Source: Pseudomonadota bacterium
GTDB lineage: Bacteria; Pseudomonadota; Gammaproteobacteria; Xanthomonadales; Xanthomonadaceae
NCBI GenBank assembly: GCA_023386795.1
Contig: JAEWJB010000188.1
Span: 62,001-126,000, forward strand
Reading direction: 5' to 3'
DNA length: 64,000 nt
Part shown: one piece after another, positions 45,130-53,249 of the stretch
Layout of the letters: each line of letters begins with the position of its first letter
Position numbering within the stretch: the stretch's first letter is position 1
The notes under the pieces: model-generated
What the model saw: the letters and a program-made list of their open reading frames with translations, nothing else
Database searches by the model: none
What the model was told of the DNA's origin: nothing
Made by a program: the position numbers and the translations under genes

Positions 45130-45621
45130 ATGTCCGCCTCCACGCTCCTGTCCGCCGGCACGCCGGCACCCGACTTCGAACTGCCCTCCACGCCCGACCA
45201 GCGGGTCTCGCTGGCGTCCCTGCGTGGCCAGCCAGTGATCCTGGCTTTCTACCCCGCCGACTGGAGCCCGGTCTGCGGCGACCAGATGGCGCTGTACAAC
45301 CAGGTGCTGCCCGAGTTCCAGCGCGCCGGCGCGCAACTGCTCGGCATCTCTGTCGATGGGGCGTGGTGCCACGCCGCGTTCGCCGAGCAGCGCAAGCTCC
45401 ACTTCCCGCTGCTGGCCGATTTCGAACCCAAGGGCGAGGTGGCGCGCCGCTATGGCGTCTACCGCGATGGGGACGGGATCAGCGAGCGCGCGCTGTTCGT
45501 GATCGACGCGCAGGGCCGCATCGCGTGGAGCCACCTGTCGCCGCTGGGCATCAATCCAGGTGCCGACGGCATCCTCGACGCACTCGACAAGCTGTCCGCC
45601 GCTTCCGGAGATCGCGCATGA
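45130..45621 (+). CDS. Peroxiredoxin (AhpC/TSA family, AhpE/PrxQ-like)
   Basis: 163 residues from ATG 45130 with GAGGAT upstream. Thioredoxin-fold peroxidase with the Pxxx(S/T)xxC motif in YPADWSPVCGDQ: peroxidatic Cys49, and a second Cys at 80 (DGAWCHAAF) that might be the resolving residue. The active-site Arg would be expected near the AHISPLG-type region (WSHLSPLGINPGAD). It reduces H2O2 or organic peroxides using a thiol donor. Its stop overlaps the start of a DsbA-like gene (ATGA, 45618-45621), and the paired DsbA-like protein could be its partner. Confidence 0.87.
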   Translation: MSASTLLSAGTPAPDFELPSTPDQRVSLASLRGQPVILAFYPADWSPVCGDQMALYNQVLPEFQRAGAQLLGISVDGAWCHAAFAEQRKLHFPLLADFEPKGEVARRYGVYRDGDGISERALFVIDAQGRIAWSHLSPLGINPGADGILDALDKLSAASGDRA

Positions 45622-46145
45622 GCCACCTCACCCTTCCCGTCACCGCCCAGGACCACAGCCAGGGTCCTGCCGAGGCACCGGTCACGCTGGTCGAATACGG
45701 TGACTACGAATGCCCCTATTGCGGCGAGGCGTATCCGCTGCTCAAGGCAGTGCAGGCCGCGCTCGGCGCGCAGCTGCGCTTCGTCTTCCGCAACTTCCCG
45801 CTGACCGAGATGCACCCGCACGCGCTGCGCGCCGCGCAGTTCGCCGAGGCGGCCGGCGCGCACGGCAAGTTCTGGGAAGCACACGACATGCTGTACGAAC
45901 ACCAGGAGGCGCTCGGCGACCATGACCTGGCCCGCTACGCGCACGAACTCGGCCTGCCGCCCACCGCCTTCGGCGAAGCGGTATCCGGCCGGTACGACGC
46001 GCGCATCGAGGCCGACTTCCTGGGCGGCGTGCGCAGCGGCGTGAACGGGACGCCGACGCTGTTCGTCAACGGCGAGCGCTACGATGGACCGCGCGACTAC
46101 GACACGCTGGTGTCCATCCTCACCGAACTGGCGCAGCGCCGCTGA
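45618..46145 (+). CDS. DsbA-family thiol oxidoreductase (cytoplasmic, CPYC)
   Basis: 175 residues from ATG 45618, coupled to the peroxiredoxin by a 4-bp overlap. The thioredoxin active site is YGDYECPYCGEAY (Cys32 and Cys35), followed by the all-helical insert and the cis-Pro loop VNGTPTLFVNG. There is no signal peptide, so it works in the cytoplasm, like many single-domain DsbA relatives (FrnE/thioredoxin_4 type). It is likely to exchange disulfides with the peroxiredoxin or to work with it in peroxide or thiol stress. The gene is convergent with the NTF2-like gene. Confidence 0.87.
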   Translation: MSHLTLPVTAQDHSQGPAEAPVTLVEYGDYECPYCGEAYPLLKAVQAALGAQLRFVFRNFPLTEMHPHALRAAQFAEAAGAHGKFWEAHDMLYEHQEALGDHDLARYAHELGLPPTAFGEAVSGRYDARIEADFLGGVRSGVNGTPTLFVNGERYDGPRDYDTLVSILTELAQRR

Positions 46146-46152
46146 AGGAACC

Positions 46153-46626
46153 TCAAGGCGCCAGGGCGCGGTGGCCGTAGCTCAGCACCCGGGTGATCCG
46201 CCATTGGTCACCCTGGCGGTGCCAGACGATGACGAACTTCGCCACGCCCTCGCATTGCCCGCTGGCCAATTCGCAAAAGCGATGCTCGCCTTCGGCGAGC
46301 GCCCCGTAATCCTTCAGCGGATAGGCGCGGAACGTGCCCGCGATCAACTCGCGGCGCACCTTGTGGCAGATCCACTTGCGGGTGTTGTCGATGACGGTCT
46401 GCCGATCGTGCGTGACGCCGCCGGTGTCGTGGTAGAACTCGACATCCGGCGCGAAGTAGCCACTGAAGGCCTCCAGGTCGCAGGCGTCGTAGGCGTTGAA
46501 GACCGCCTGGTCCAGGCCGAGCAACTGGTCGTACAGCGGGCCGCCGACCCCGTCGTCGGCGGCGGCTGCACAGCCGCTGGCCAGCAGTCCGGCCCACAGC
46601 ATCGGCCACGTTGCTATACGCTTCAT
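46153..46626 (-). CDS. Exported NTF2-like/SnoaL_2 protein, possible lipoprotein
   Basis: 157 residues from ATG 46626, with GGGGAG upstream. N-terminus MKRIATWPMLWAGLLASGCA is a signal peptide with a Cys after SG that could be a weak lipobox. The mature part is an NTF2 fold: LDQAVFNAYDACDLEAFSGY, FAPDVEFYHDTGG, WICHKVRRELIAGTFRAYPL and VWHRQGDQWRITRVLSYGH. Such periplasmic DUF4440/SnoaL_2 proteins have no assigned reaction. The gene lies alone between the DsbA-like gene and the GH3 gene, both in different transcription units. Confidence 0.75.
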   Translation of the reverse strand: MKRIATWPMLWAGLLASGCAAAADDGVGGPLYDQLLGLDQAVFNAYDACDLEAFSGYFAPDVEFYHDTGGVTHDRQTVIDNTRKWICHKVRRELIAGTFRAYPLKDYGALAEGEHRFCELASGQCEGVAKFVIVWHRQGDQWRITRVLSYGHRALAP

Positions 46627-46784
46627 CGTCGCGCTCCCCATGAAGGTTTGGACGCAAGCCCCCTTGCGCCGCCACAGCATCGTACAGCGCTGCAGCGACG
46701 GTCAACGCGCGCGCCGCGGCCAGCCGCGCCCTCGCGGCCGCGGAGCGGCGCGGAGGGCGTCGGCGCGGATGCGACCGCCTTGCC

Positions 46785-49472
46785 TCAATCCGTCACGGTA
46801 TAGTCCTGCTTGAGCCGGATGTCCGCGCTCGATGCCCCCACCTGCACTTCGTACTGGCCCGGGTCCACCTTGTAGGCCTGGCGCTGCGGGTCGTAGATGC
46901 GCAGGTCGCGCTCGGGCTGCACGTCGAAGGCGATCTCGCGCTGCTCCCCCGGTTGCAGCGTGATGCGCTGGAAGCCACGCAGTTCCTTGAGCGCGCGCGG
47001 GCGGGACGGATTCACGGGCCGCAGGTACAGCTGCACCACCTCGTCGGCGGCGACCTTGCCGCTGTTGCGCACCTTGAGCTTCACTTGCAGCGGATCGCCC
47101 GCCTTGCCGCGCCGCCGGTCCAGCGTCAACGCCGAGTAATCGAAACTCGCATAACTCAGGCCGAAGCCAAACGGATACAGCGGCTTGTCCTCGTAGTAGC
47201 GGTAGGTGCGCCCTTTCATCGCGTAGTCGTCGAAGGCGGGCAGCGTGGCGTCGGCGCGGTAGAACGTCACCGGCAGGCGGCCGCCCGGGCTGGTCTTGCC
47301 GAACAGCGCATCGGCCACTGCATCGCCGCCCCGCTGCCCGGGATACCACGCCAGCAGGATCGCGGGCAGGTGCTGCTGCGCCCAGTCGATGGCCAGCGCC
47401 GAACCGGCGGTCAGAACCGCGACCACCGGCTTGCCGGTGCCGTGCAGCGCTTCGAGCAGTTCGCGCTGCGGCTTGGGCAGGCGCAGATCGGTGCGGTCGC
47501 CGCCGGAGAAGCCCGGATAGCTGACATCCATCTCCTCGCCCTCGACATCGCCGGTAAGCCCGCCGACGAAGATCACCGCATCGGCCTCGCGCGAGGCCTG
47601 TAGTGCCTCCTCCAGCGGCGGCGCGCCACCGGGCAGGCGCCACGCCAGCCGCACCGCGGCATCGCGTTCGTGGTCGTAGTATTCCAGCCGCAGGTCGTAG
47701 GCCTGGCCGCTGCGCAGTGCCACGCTGGCGTGCTGGGCCTGGGCGCGATCGCTGTTCTTCCAACGGTCCAGCAGCAGCTTGCCGTCCAGGTACAGGCGGA
47801 ATCCGTCGTCTGCGGTCACGCTGAGGTCGTATACGCCATCGCGCGGCGGCAGCAACTGGCCGGTCCAGCGCACGCTGAAATCGTCGCTGGCCAGCGCCTT
47901 CTCGCGGCTCAGTTCGCCGCGGGCCACGGCATCGTCGGTCGGGGCGCCGCGGTCCCAGCGAAACGCCACGCGCGAGTCGAGCCGGGTCAGCGCGGGTTCG
48001 CCGCGCAGGTCCTTGCCGCGGAAATACTCGCCTTGCAGGCCGCGCTCGTTCGCCAGCGCGGTAGGGCGCAGGTAGCGCGGCTCGATCGGGCTGTCGGCAT
48101 CGGGGTCCTCGCGCCGCTCTACCAGGTCGCTGCCGCGCGCATACACCACCTGCGCATCAGGCAATGCATTGCGGATGCCCTTGAGCACGGTGACCGGGTT
48201 GGCCGGCGTTCCGTAGTAGTTGCCGAGCAGCGCCATCGGATCGTCGGCCGTCGGGCCGATGACCGCCACGCGACGGATCGACGGCGACAACGGCAGCACG
48301 CCATCGTTCTTCAGCAGCACCAGCGATTCGCGCGCGGCACGCAGGGCCAGCGCGTCGTGGGCCGGCGCCTGGTTCACCGAATAGGGAATGTTCGCGTAGG
48401 GCACGCGCTCGGGCGGATCGAACATGCCCAGGCGCATGCGCGCGGTCATCAACTGGCGCACCGCCGCGTCGATCTCCGCCTCGCTGATCAGCCCCTGCTT
48501 CACCGCGCCGGCAAGCGCGGCATACGTGCGCCCGCAGTTGAGTTCCAGGCCCCGCTTCACGCCCAGCGCGGCGGCCTCCTCGGCCGTGCCGACGATCTTG
48601 TGGTGCTTGTAGATGTCCTCTATCGAATCGCAGTCGGACACCACGTAGCCCTTGAAGCCCCAATCGCGGCGCAAGGTGTCCTGCAGCAGCAGCTGGCTGG
48701 CCGAGGCGGATTCCCCGTTGACGCGGTTGTAGGCCCCCATCACCGCATCCACGTGTGCCTCCTGTACCAATGCCTGGAACGCCGGCAGATAGGTTTCATG
48801 GAGATCGCGCGGATCCGGATGCACGTCGAACTCGTGGCGGTTGTGTTCCGGGCCGCTGTGCACGGCAAAGTGCTTGGCGGTGGCATCGAGCTTGCGGTAC
48901 TTCGGGTCGTCGCCTTGCAGGCCCTCGACGAAGTTCACGCCCATGCGCGAGGTCAGGTACGGGTCTTCGCCATAGGTCTCCTGCCCGCGCCCCCAGCGCG
49001 GGTCGCGGAAGATGTTGATGTTCGGCGACCAGAACGTGAGGCCCTGGTAACGGCCGTGCAGGCCCTGGCGAACGAACTCGTGGTGCTTGGCACGCGCCTC
49101 GTCGCTGATCGTGGTGGCGATCTGGTGCATCAGCGGCGCATCGAAGGTGGCCGCCATTGCAATGGCCTGCGGGAAGACCGTCGCCCCGCCTGCACGCGCC
49201 ACGCCGTGCAGCGCCTCGTTCCACCAGTCGTAGGCCGGCACCCCCAGGCGCGGGATCGCCGCGGCGCTGTTCTGCATCTGGCTGACCTTCTCTTCCAGCG
49301 TCATGCGCGAGACGAGGTCGGCGGCGCGCTCCTCGAAGCCGCGGTCCGGGTCGAGGTACATCGGCTTGTTGCCGGCGTTCGGCGGTTCGGCAGCCACCAC
49401 CGCCAGCGACGGCAGCGACAGGGCGATGGCCAGTGCGATGGCCTTGCGGCCGTGTCGGGACAGCAACGGCAT
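46785..49472 (-). CDS. Secreted GH3 beta-xylosidase/beta-glucosidase with PA14 domain
   Basis: 895 residues from ATG 49472, with AGGAGG upstream; it starts one base after the GH43 stop. Signal peptide MPLLSRHGRKAIALAIALSL. The (beta/alpha)8 domain holds the nucleophile Asp in GYVVSDCDSI (about residue 280) and DATAKHFAVHSGPEHNRH. The second (alpha/beta) domain is split by a PA14 insert at roughly residues 475-620 (DGVYDLSVTADDGFRLYLDG), then continues with FVGGLTGDVEGEEMDVSYPG and ends in a fibronectin-like domain. GH3 enzymes with PA14 often cleave xylo- or gluco-oligosaccharides; in this operon beta-xylosidase is the best guess. It is the last gene of the xylan operon. Confidence 0.9.
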   Translation of the reverse strand: MPLLSRHGRKAIALAIALSLPSLAVVAAEPPNAGNKPMYLDPDRGFEERAADLVSRMTLEEKVSQMQNSAAAIPRLGVPAYDWWNEALHGVARAGGATVFPQAIAMAATFDAPLMHQIATTISDEARAKHHEFVRQGLHGRYQGLTFWSPNINIFRDPRWGRGQETYGEDPYLTSRMGVNFVEGLQGDDPKYRKLDATAKHFAVHSGPEHNRHEFDVHPDPRDLHETYLPAFQALVQEAHVDAVMGAYNRVNGESASASQLLLQDTLRRDWGFKGYVVSDCDSIEDIYKHHKIVGTAEEAAALGVKRGLELNCGRTYAALAGAVKQGLISEAEIDAAVRQLMTARMRLGMFDPPERVPYANIPYSVNQAPAHDALALRAARESLVLLKNDGVLPLSPSIRRVAVIGPTADDPMALLGNYYGTPANPVTVLKGIRNALPDAQVVYARGSDLVERREDPDADSPIEPRYLRPTALANERGLQGEYFRGKDLRGEPALTRLDSRVAFRWDRGAPTDDAVARGELSREKALASDDFSVRWTGQLLPPRDGVYDLSVTADDGFRLYLDGKLLLDRWKNSDRAQAQHASVALRSGQAYDLRLEYYDHERDAAVRLAWRLPGGAPPLEEALQASREADAVIFVGGLTGDVEGEEMDVSYPGFSGGDRTDLRLPKPQRELLEALHGTGKPVVAVLTAGSALAIDWAQQHLPAILLAWYPGQRGGDAVADALFGKTSPGGRLPVTFYRADATLPAFDDYAMKGRTYRYYEDKPLYPFGFGLSYASFDYSALTLDRRRGKAGDPLQVKLKVRNSGKVAADEVVQLYLRPVNPSRPRALKELRGFQRITLQPGEQREIAFDVQPERDLRIYDPQRQAYKVDPGQYEVQVGASSADIRLKQDYTVTD

Positions 49473-49473
49473 G

Positions 49474-51261
49474 TCAGTCCTCCTGGAAAGGGGCCGCTTC
49501 GGCCCTGGCATAAGGCCCGATCGTGACACCGACGAAACCGCCGGCCAGATCGGTGCTCAGTACATGGATATCCTCGGCCTTGCGCAGCGCCTGCCAGCCC
49601 GCCCCGGCATCGAAGGAAAAATCGCCAAGGCCGGCATTCCCCTCGATACGCAGTCGCAGCGTGGCCACGTCCGCTACGTGCGCTTGTGCGACGATGCGGG
49701 TGTCGGCGCCGACGTGGCGCTGCACGAACACGACACCGCCCTGCCCGGTGCGTTGCACGCCGAGCACGTACCAATGCGACTCGTCCTGGTACATCGCCAG
49801 GCCGCCGGTGACGCCCGGCGTGATCGGCAACTGCACGTCCAGGGAAGTGTCGAATTTCAGGTGCTGCTGGCGGCGTCCCAGGAACGCCGGATGCCCGTGC
49901 CCTTCGAGCCCGTCGGTTTGAGGCGCCAGCGAAAGCTGGCCGGGCTTCGTGCGCAGCCCGGCCCAGGTGGGTGGTGCGCGTAGGCTGAGCCAGTCCGGCT
50001 TGAGCGCAGGCGTGCTGAAGTCGTCGCGCCATTCGAAATTGCCGCTACGAGGCGCCTGGTCCTGTGTTGCCTTCATCCACGAGGGTGCATCGACTACCTG
50101 GGGAATCGCCTTGCCCGCATCGAGGATCACCGGCCAGCCGTCGCGCCACTCCACCGGTAGCAGGAAGGTTTCGCGGCCGGTCTGGTAATGGCCCTGGCCG
50201 TAGATGCGACTGGCCAGGAAGATCGCCCACCAGCGGCCGTCGCGGCCTTCCACCAGGTCCGCATGGCCGGCATTGGCGATGGGATGCGCGCGATCGGCGG
50301 GCAGGTCGCGCTGGGTCAGGATCGGGTTGTGCGCATAGGGTTGGAAAGGTCCCCACGGCGAGCGTGCGCGCAGCACGACCTGCGAGTGCTGCGGACCCGT
50401 GCCGCCTTCGGCGCAGGAGAGGTAGTACCACCCGTCGCGGCGATAGATGTGCGGGCCTTCGATCCAGATCGGGTTCTTCTCCGGTTCCACGCCGCCGTCC
50501 AGCAGTACCTTGCGCGGACCGAAGGGCTGGCCGGTCTTCAGGTCGAAGGCCTGCAGCCAGATCGCGCGATGCCCCTCATAACGTGGCGTGCCCTGCGGCG
50601 GCCCGTTGTTGAGCAGGAAAGCCTCTCCGTTGTCGTCGATGAACAGCGAAGGATCGATGCCGTCCACGTCCTTCAGCCACACCGGGTCGGACCACGGCCC
50701 GGCAGGGTTCTTCGCGGTGACGTAGTAGTTGCCGCCATTGTCCACCGCGGTATTGAAGATGTAGAACGTGTCGCCGTGATGCGCGATGCTCGGCGCGAAT
50801 ACGCCACGCGAGGTACCCAGGCCGGAGAAGTCCAGCTGGCCGGGGCGGTCAATGGCGTGGCCCAGCAAGCGCCAATGCACCAGGTCCTCGCTTTCGAACA
50901 CCGGAATGCCCGGGAAATAGGCGAACGTGGAGTTGACCAGATAGTAGCGGTCACCCACGCGCGTGACCGCGGGATCGGGATAGAAGCCGGCCAGTACCGG
51001 ATTGCGGTACTGCCCCTTGGCCAATGGCGTGGCGAACGCCGCGTCGTGGCCCTGGTAGACGAAGTTGTCGAACACCACCGGCGTGGCGGCGTGGCTGGGC
51101 GCGGCCAAGCAGGCCAGGCACGCGGCGGTGAATGCCGTCAGCAGGCTGGCGCGCATGAGGCTCGACAGGCGGCGTGGCGCCGTGCTGCGGACCAGACGTG
51201 CCAGTCGCGGGACGCGGGGGCGGCCCTGGGCGGGCACCGCATTTTCTATGGACAGGCTCAT
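49474..51261 (-). CDS. Secreted GH43 beta-xylosidase/arabinofuranosidase with C-terminal sandwich
   Basis: 595 residues from ATG 51261 (GGAG upstream); an internal ATG at 51156 starts directly at a signal-like MRASLLTAFTAACLACLAAPSHA, and lacks an RBS. If translation starts at 51261 the signal peptide has an unusually long basic n-region. Catalytic acids (numbered from 51261): Asp96 (YPDPAVT), Asp203 (GIDPSLF), Glu268 (IEGPHIY), with exactly the same spacing as the GH43 at 30570. The C-terminal part is the concanavalin-like sandwich. It should release xylose or arabinose from xylo-oligosaccharides outside the inner membrane. It is one base upstream of GH3 and 25 bases downstream of the acetylesterase. 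Confidence 0.88.
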   Translation of the reverse strand: MSLSIENAVPAQGRPRVPRLARLVRSTAPRRLSSLMRASLLTAFTAACLACLAAPSHAATPVVFDNFVYQGHDAAFATPLAKGQYRNPVLAGFYPDPAVTRVGDRYYLVNSTFAYFPGIPVFESEDLVHWRLLGHAIDRPGQLDFSGLGTSRGVFAPSIAHHGDTFYIFNTAVDNGGNYYVTAKNPAGPWSDPVWLKDVDGIDPSLFIDDNGEAFLLNNGPPQGTPRYEGHRAIWLQAFDLKTGQPFGPRKVLLDGGVEPEKNPIWIEGPHIYRRDGWYYLSCAEGGTGPQHSQVVLRARSPWGPFQPYAHNPILTQRDLPADRAHPIANAGHADLVEGRDGRWWAIFLASRIYGQGHYQTGRETFLLPVEWRDGWPVILDAGKAIPQVVDAPSWMKATQDQAPRSGNFEWRDDFSTPALKPDWLSLRAPPTWAGLRTKPGQLSLAPQTDGLEGHGHPAFLGRRQQHLKFDTSLDVQLPITPGVTGGLAMYQDESHWYVLGVQRTGQGGVVFVQRHVGADTRIVAQAHVADVATLRLRIEGNAGLGDFSFDAGAGWQALRKAEDIHVLSTDLAGGFVGVTIGPYARAEAAPFQED

Positions 51262-51286
51262 CTGCTCGGCTCCGTGGGAGAGAAAT

Positions 51287-53236
51287 TCAATGCACCGGGA
51301 TCTCGAACGGCCCGGCGGGCAGGCCATTGCCGTCGTACAGCGTGCACACCGGGCTGTCGGCCCAGCAGTAGCGCACGCGGGTGGCGTCGATGCCGACGGG
51401 CACCGCGAGCAGGACACGGGCACCCTCGATCCGCGCGTCTGCGTAGTGACAGCTGCCCGCTGTCGCGCCGCACACTTCGAAGCCGATGGGTCGTGTTGCG
51501 CTGTAGGCCACCAGCCCCTGCTCGACCTGATCGAAACGCAGCGCCACCGCGCCCGCCTCGCGCGTGGCCGACGCGGCCACCGGGCCGGAAGGCGCCAGCG
51601 CTTGGCCATAGACCACGTGACGTGCCGCACGCGCCAGTCGCCTGCCGAGTTCCTGCTTGTTGGCCGGATGGATATCGGTGCGTTCGCCGATGTCCACCGC
51701 CACCGCCAAGCCAGAGTGCGGGTCTTCGTCCGCGACGCGCCTTTGCTGGTCACGCAACGCGGCCCACCCGCTTTCCACCGGCTGCGTGGGGGGCGCGCCG
51801 TAGCCGGCAAGCTGCACGATCAGCAGCGGCAACGCCGCCCCGAACTGGCGGCGCAAGTCTTGGCGATACAGGCGCAATAGCCGCCCATACAACTCGGGCT
51901 CGGAGGTGTTGGATTCGCCCTGGTACCAAAGCGCGCCGCGCAGGCCGTAGTCGCCGAGGGGCGCGATCATGCCGTTGTAGAGCGTGGAGAGCCCGGTGGC
52001 CGATTGCCACGGCGCACGCGGCGGCGAAGCGAAATCGGACGGCATCGCACGGTACTGCCAACGGCCCAGCGGCACGCGGCTGCCATCGGCCAGCAGGATC
52101 GCCTGCGCGTCGGCCGGCCCGATCAGGCCGCCGTCGCGATAGGTATCGACCACCGCCACCGTGACGAGGTTGCGCCCGGCGTGCAGCGTGCCCGGCGGCA
52201 ACGGATACTGCCGTGGCTCGCCGCCGTTGCTGCTGCCCACCGCGCGACCGTTCACCCAGGTCATGTCGATCTCGTCGGCACTACCGATCGCCAGCGTGCG
52301 CGCCTGGCTGGCCTGATCGGCGCTCAGCTCGACTTCGGTGCGGAACCACACCAGCCCGTCGAAGGCCGCCAGCGCGGGCACGCCCCAGTGCTCCCAGGCA
52401 CCGAGCGCAGCGGGTGCCGGCGCCCAGGTGCCGGACAATGCCAGTGTCGGATCCCAGGGTGCATCGCGCGCGTCGATCCCCGGCTGCTGGTGCCACCACG
52501 CCTGCCAGATGCGTCCCCACTGTGCGGCCGCCTGCACCGGATCCTTTGCGTAACGCGTGAGCACGGCTTCTTCATCGGCGTACAAGCCCGCCTTGCCGAG
52601 CACGCCTGCACTCAGCCAGGCCTGGATGCGCGAACCACCCCAGGAGGCGTTGATCAGCCCCATCGGGACGTGCACCGTCTGCTGCAGTTCGCGGGCGAAG
52701 TAGTAGCAGGCGGCGGAGAAGTCGCGCACGCTGTCGGTATCGGCACGCTGCCACTGCGGCGCAGTGGCAAAGGTCCTGCGCGGCACCGCGCTGGGTACCT
52801 GTTGTACGGTCAGCAGGCGCAGATCGTCGTGGCGCGCGTTGAGCAGTTCCGAACGCGAATCCAGCGTGCGATTCACCTGCAGCTCCATGTTCGATTGCCC
52901 CGAGCACAGCCACACGTCGCCGAGCAGCACGTCCGGCGCTTCGATCGTCTCCTGCCCCGAGCGCGCCGCCAGCACGAACGGCCCCCCGGCCGGCTGCGCA
53001 GGCAACGTGGCAGTCCAATGACCATCGCGGTCGATTTTCGCGGTGGCCTGCTGCACGCCGAGCCGCACCTCGACCTGGGCGCCCGGCGTGCCCTGGCCAC
53101 GCACCTGCAGCGGCTGGTCGCGCTGCAGCACGGCGTGCTCGCCGAAGGGACTGTCGAACTGCAAGGTCGCAGCCATCAGCGGCAGCGGCAGCGGCAGCAG
53201 TGCAAGCGAAAGCAACACACGGGACATCGGTTTCAT
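51287..53236 (-). CDS. Secreted SGNH acetylesterase (sialate O-acetylesterase family; acetylxylan esterase role)
   Basis: 649 residues from ATG 53236; ATG 53242 is an alternative. Signal peptide MKPMSRVLLSLALLPLPLPL. The catalytic Ser is in WLCSGQSNMEL, the oxyanion Gly in LINASWGGSRIQAW, the block GALWYQGESNT, and the Asp-His pair in TDIHPANKQELG. A jelly-roll insert (ASQARTLAIGSADEIDMTWV) is in the middle, as in the sialate-esterase family. In Xanthomonas-type xylan loci the same family removes acetyl groups from xylan; sialic acid use is unlikely here because no sialic acid gene is present. It sits 13 bases after the alpha-glucuronidase stop. Confidence 0.85.
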   Translation of the reverse strand: MKPMSRVLLSLALLPLPLPLMAATLQFDSPFGEHAVLQRDQPLQVRGQGTPGAQVEVRLGVQQATAKIDRDGHWTATLPAQPAGGPFVLAARSGQETIEAPDVLLGDVWLCSGQSNMELQVNRTLDSRSELLNARHDDLRLLTVQQVPSAVPRRTFATAPQWQRADTDSVRDFSAACYYFARELQQTVHVPMGLINASWGGSRIQAWLSAGVLGKAGLYADEEAVLTRYAKDPVQAAAQWGRIWQAWWHQQPGIDARDAPWDPTLALSGTWAPAPAALGAWEHWGVPALAAFDGLVWFRTEVELSADQASQARTLAIGSADEIDMTWVNGRAVGSSNGGEPRQYPLPPGTLHAGRNLVTVAVVDTYRDGGLIGPADAQAILLADGSRVPLGRWQYRAMPSDFASPPRAPWQSATGLSTLYNGMIAPLGDYGLRGALWYQGESNTSEPELYGRLLRLYRQDLRRQFGAALPLLIVQLAGYGAPPTQPVESGWAALRDQQRRVADEDPHSGLAVAVDIGERTDIHPANKQELGRRLARAARHVVYGQALAPSGPVAASATREAGAVALRFDQVEQGLVAYSATRPIGFEVCGATAGSCHYADARIEGARVLLAVPVGIDATRVRYCWADSPVCTLYDGNGLPAGPFEIPVH

Positions 53237-53249
53237 CGGCATTCCGCGC

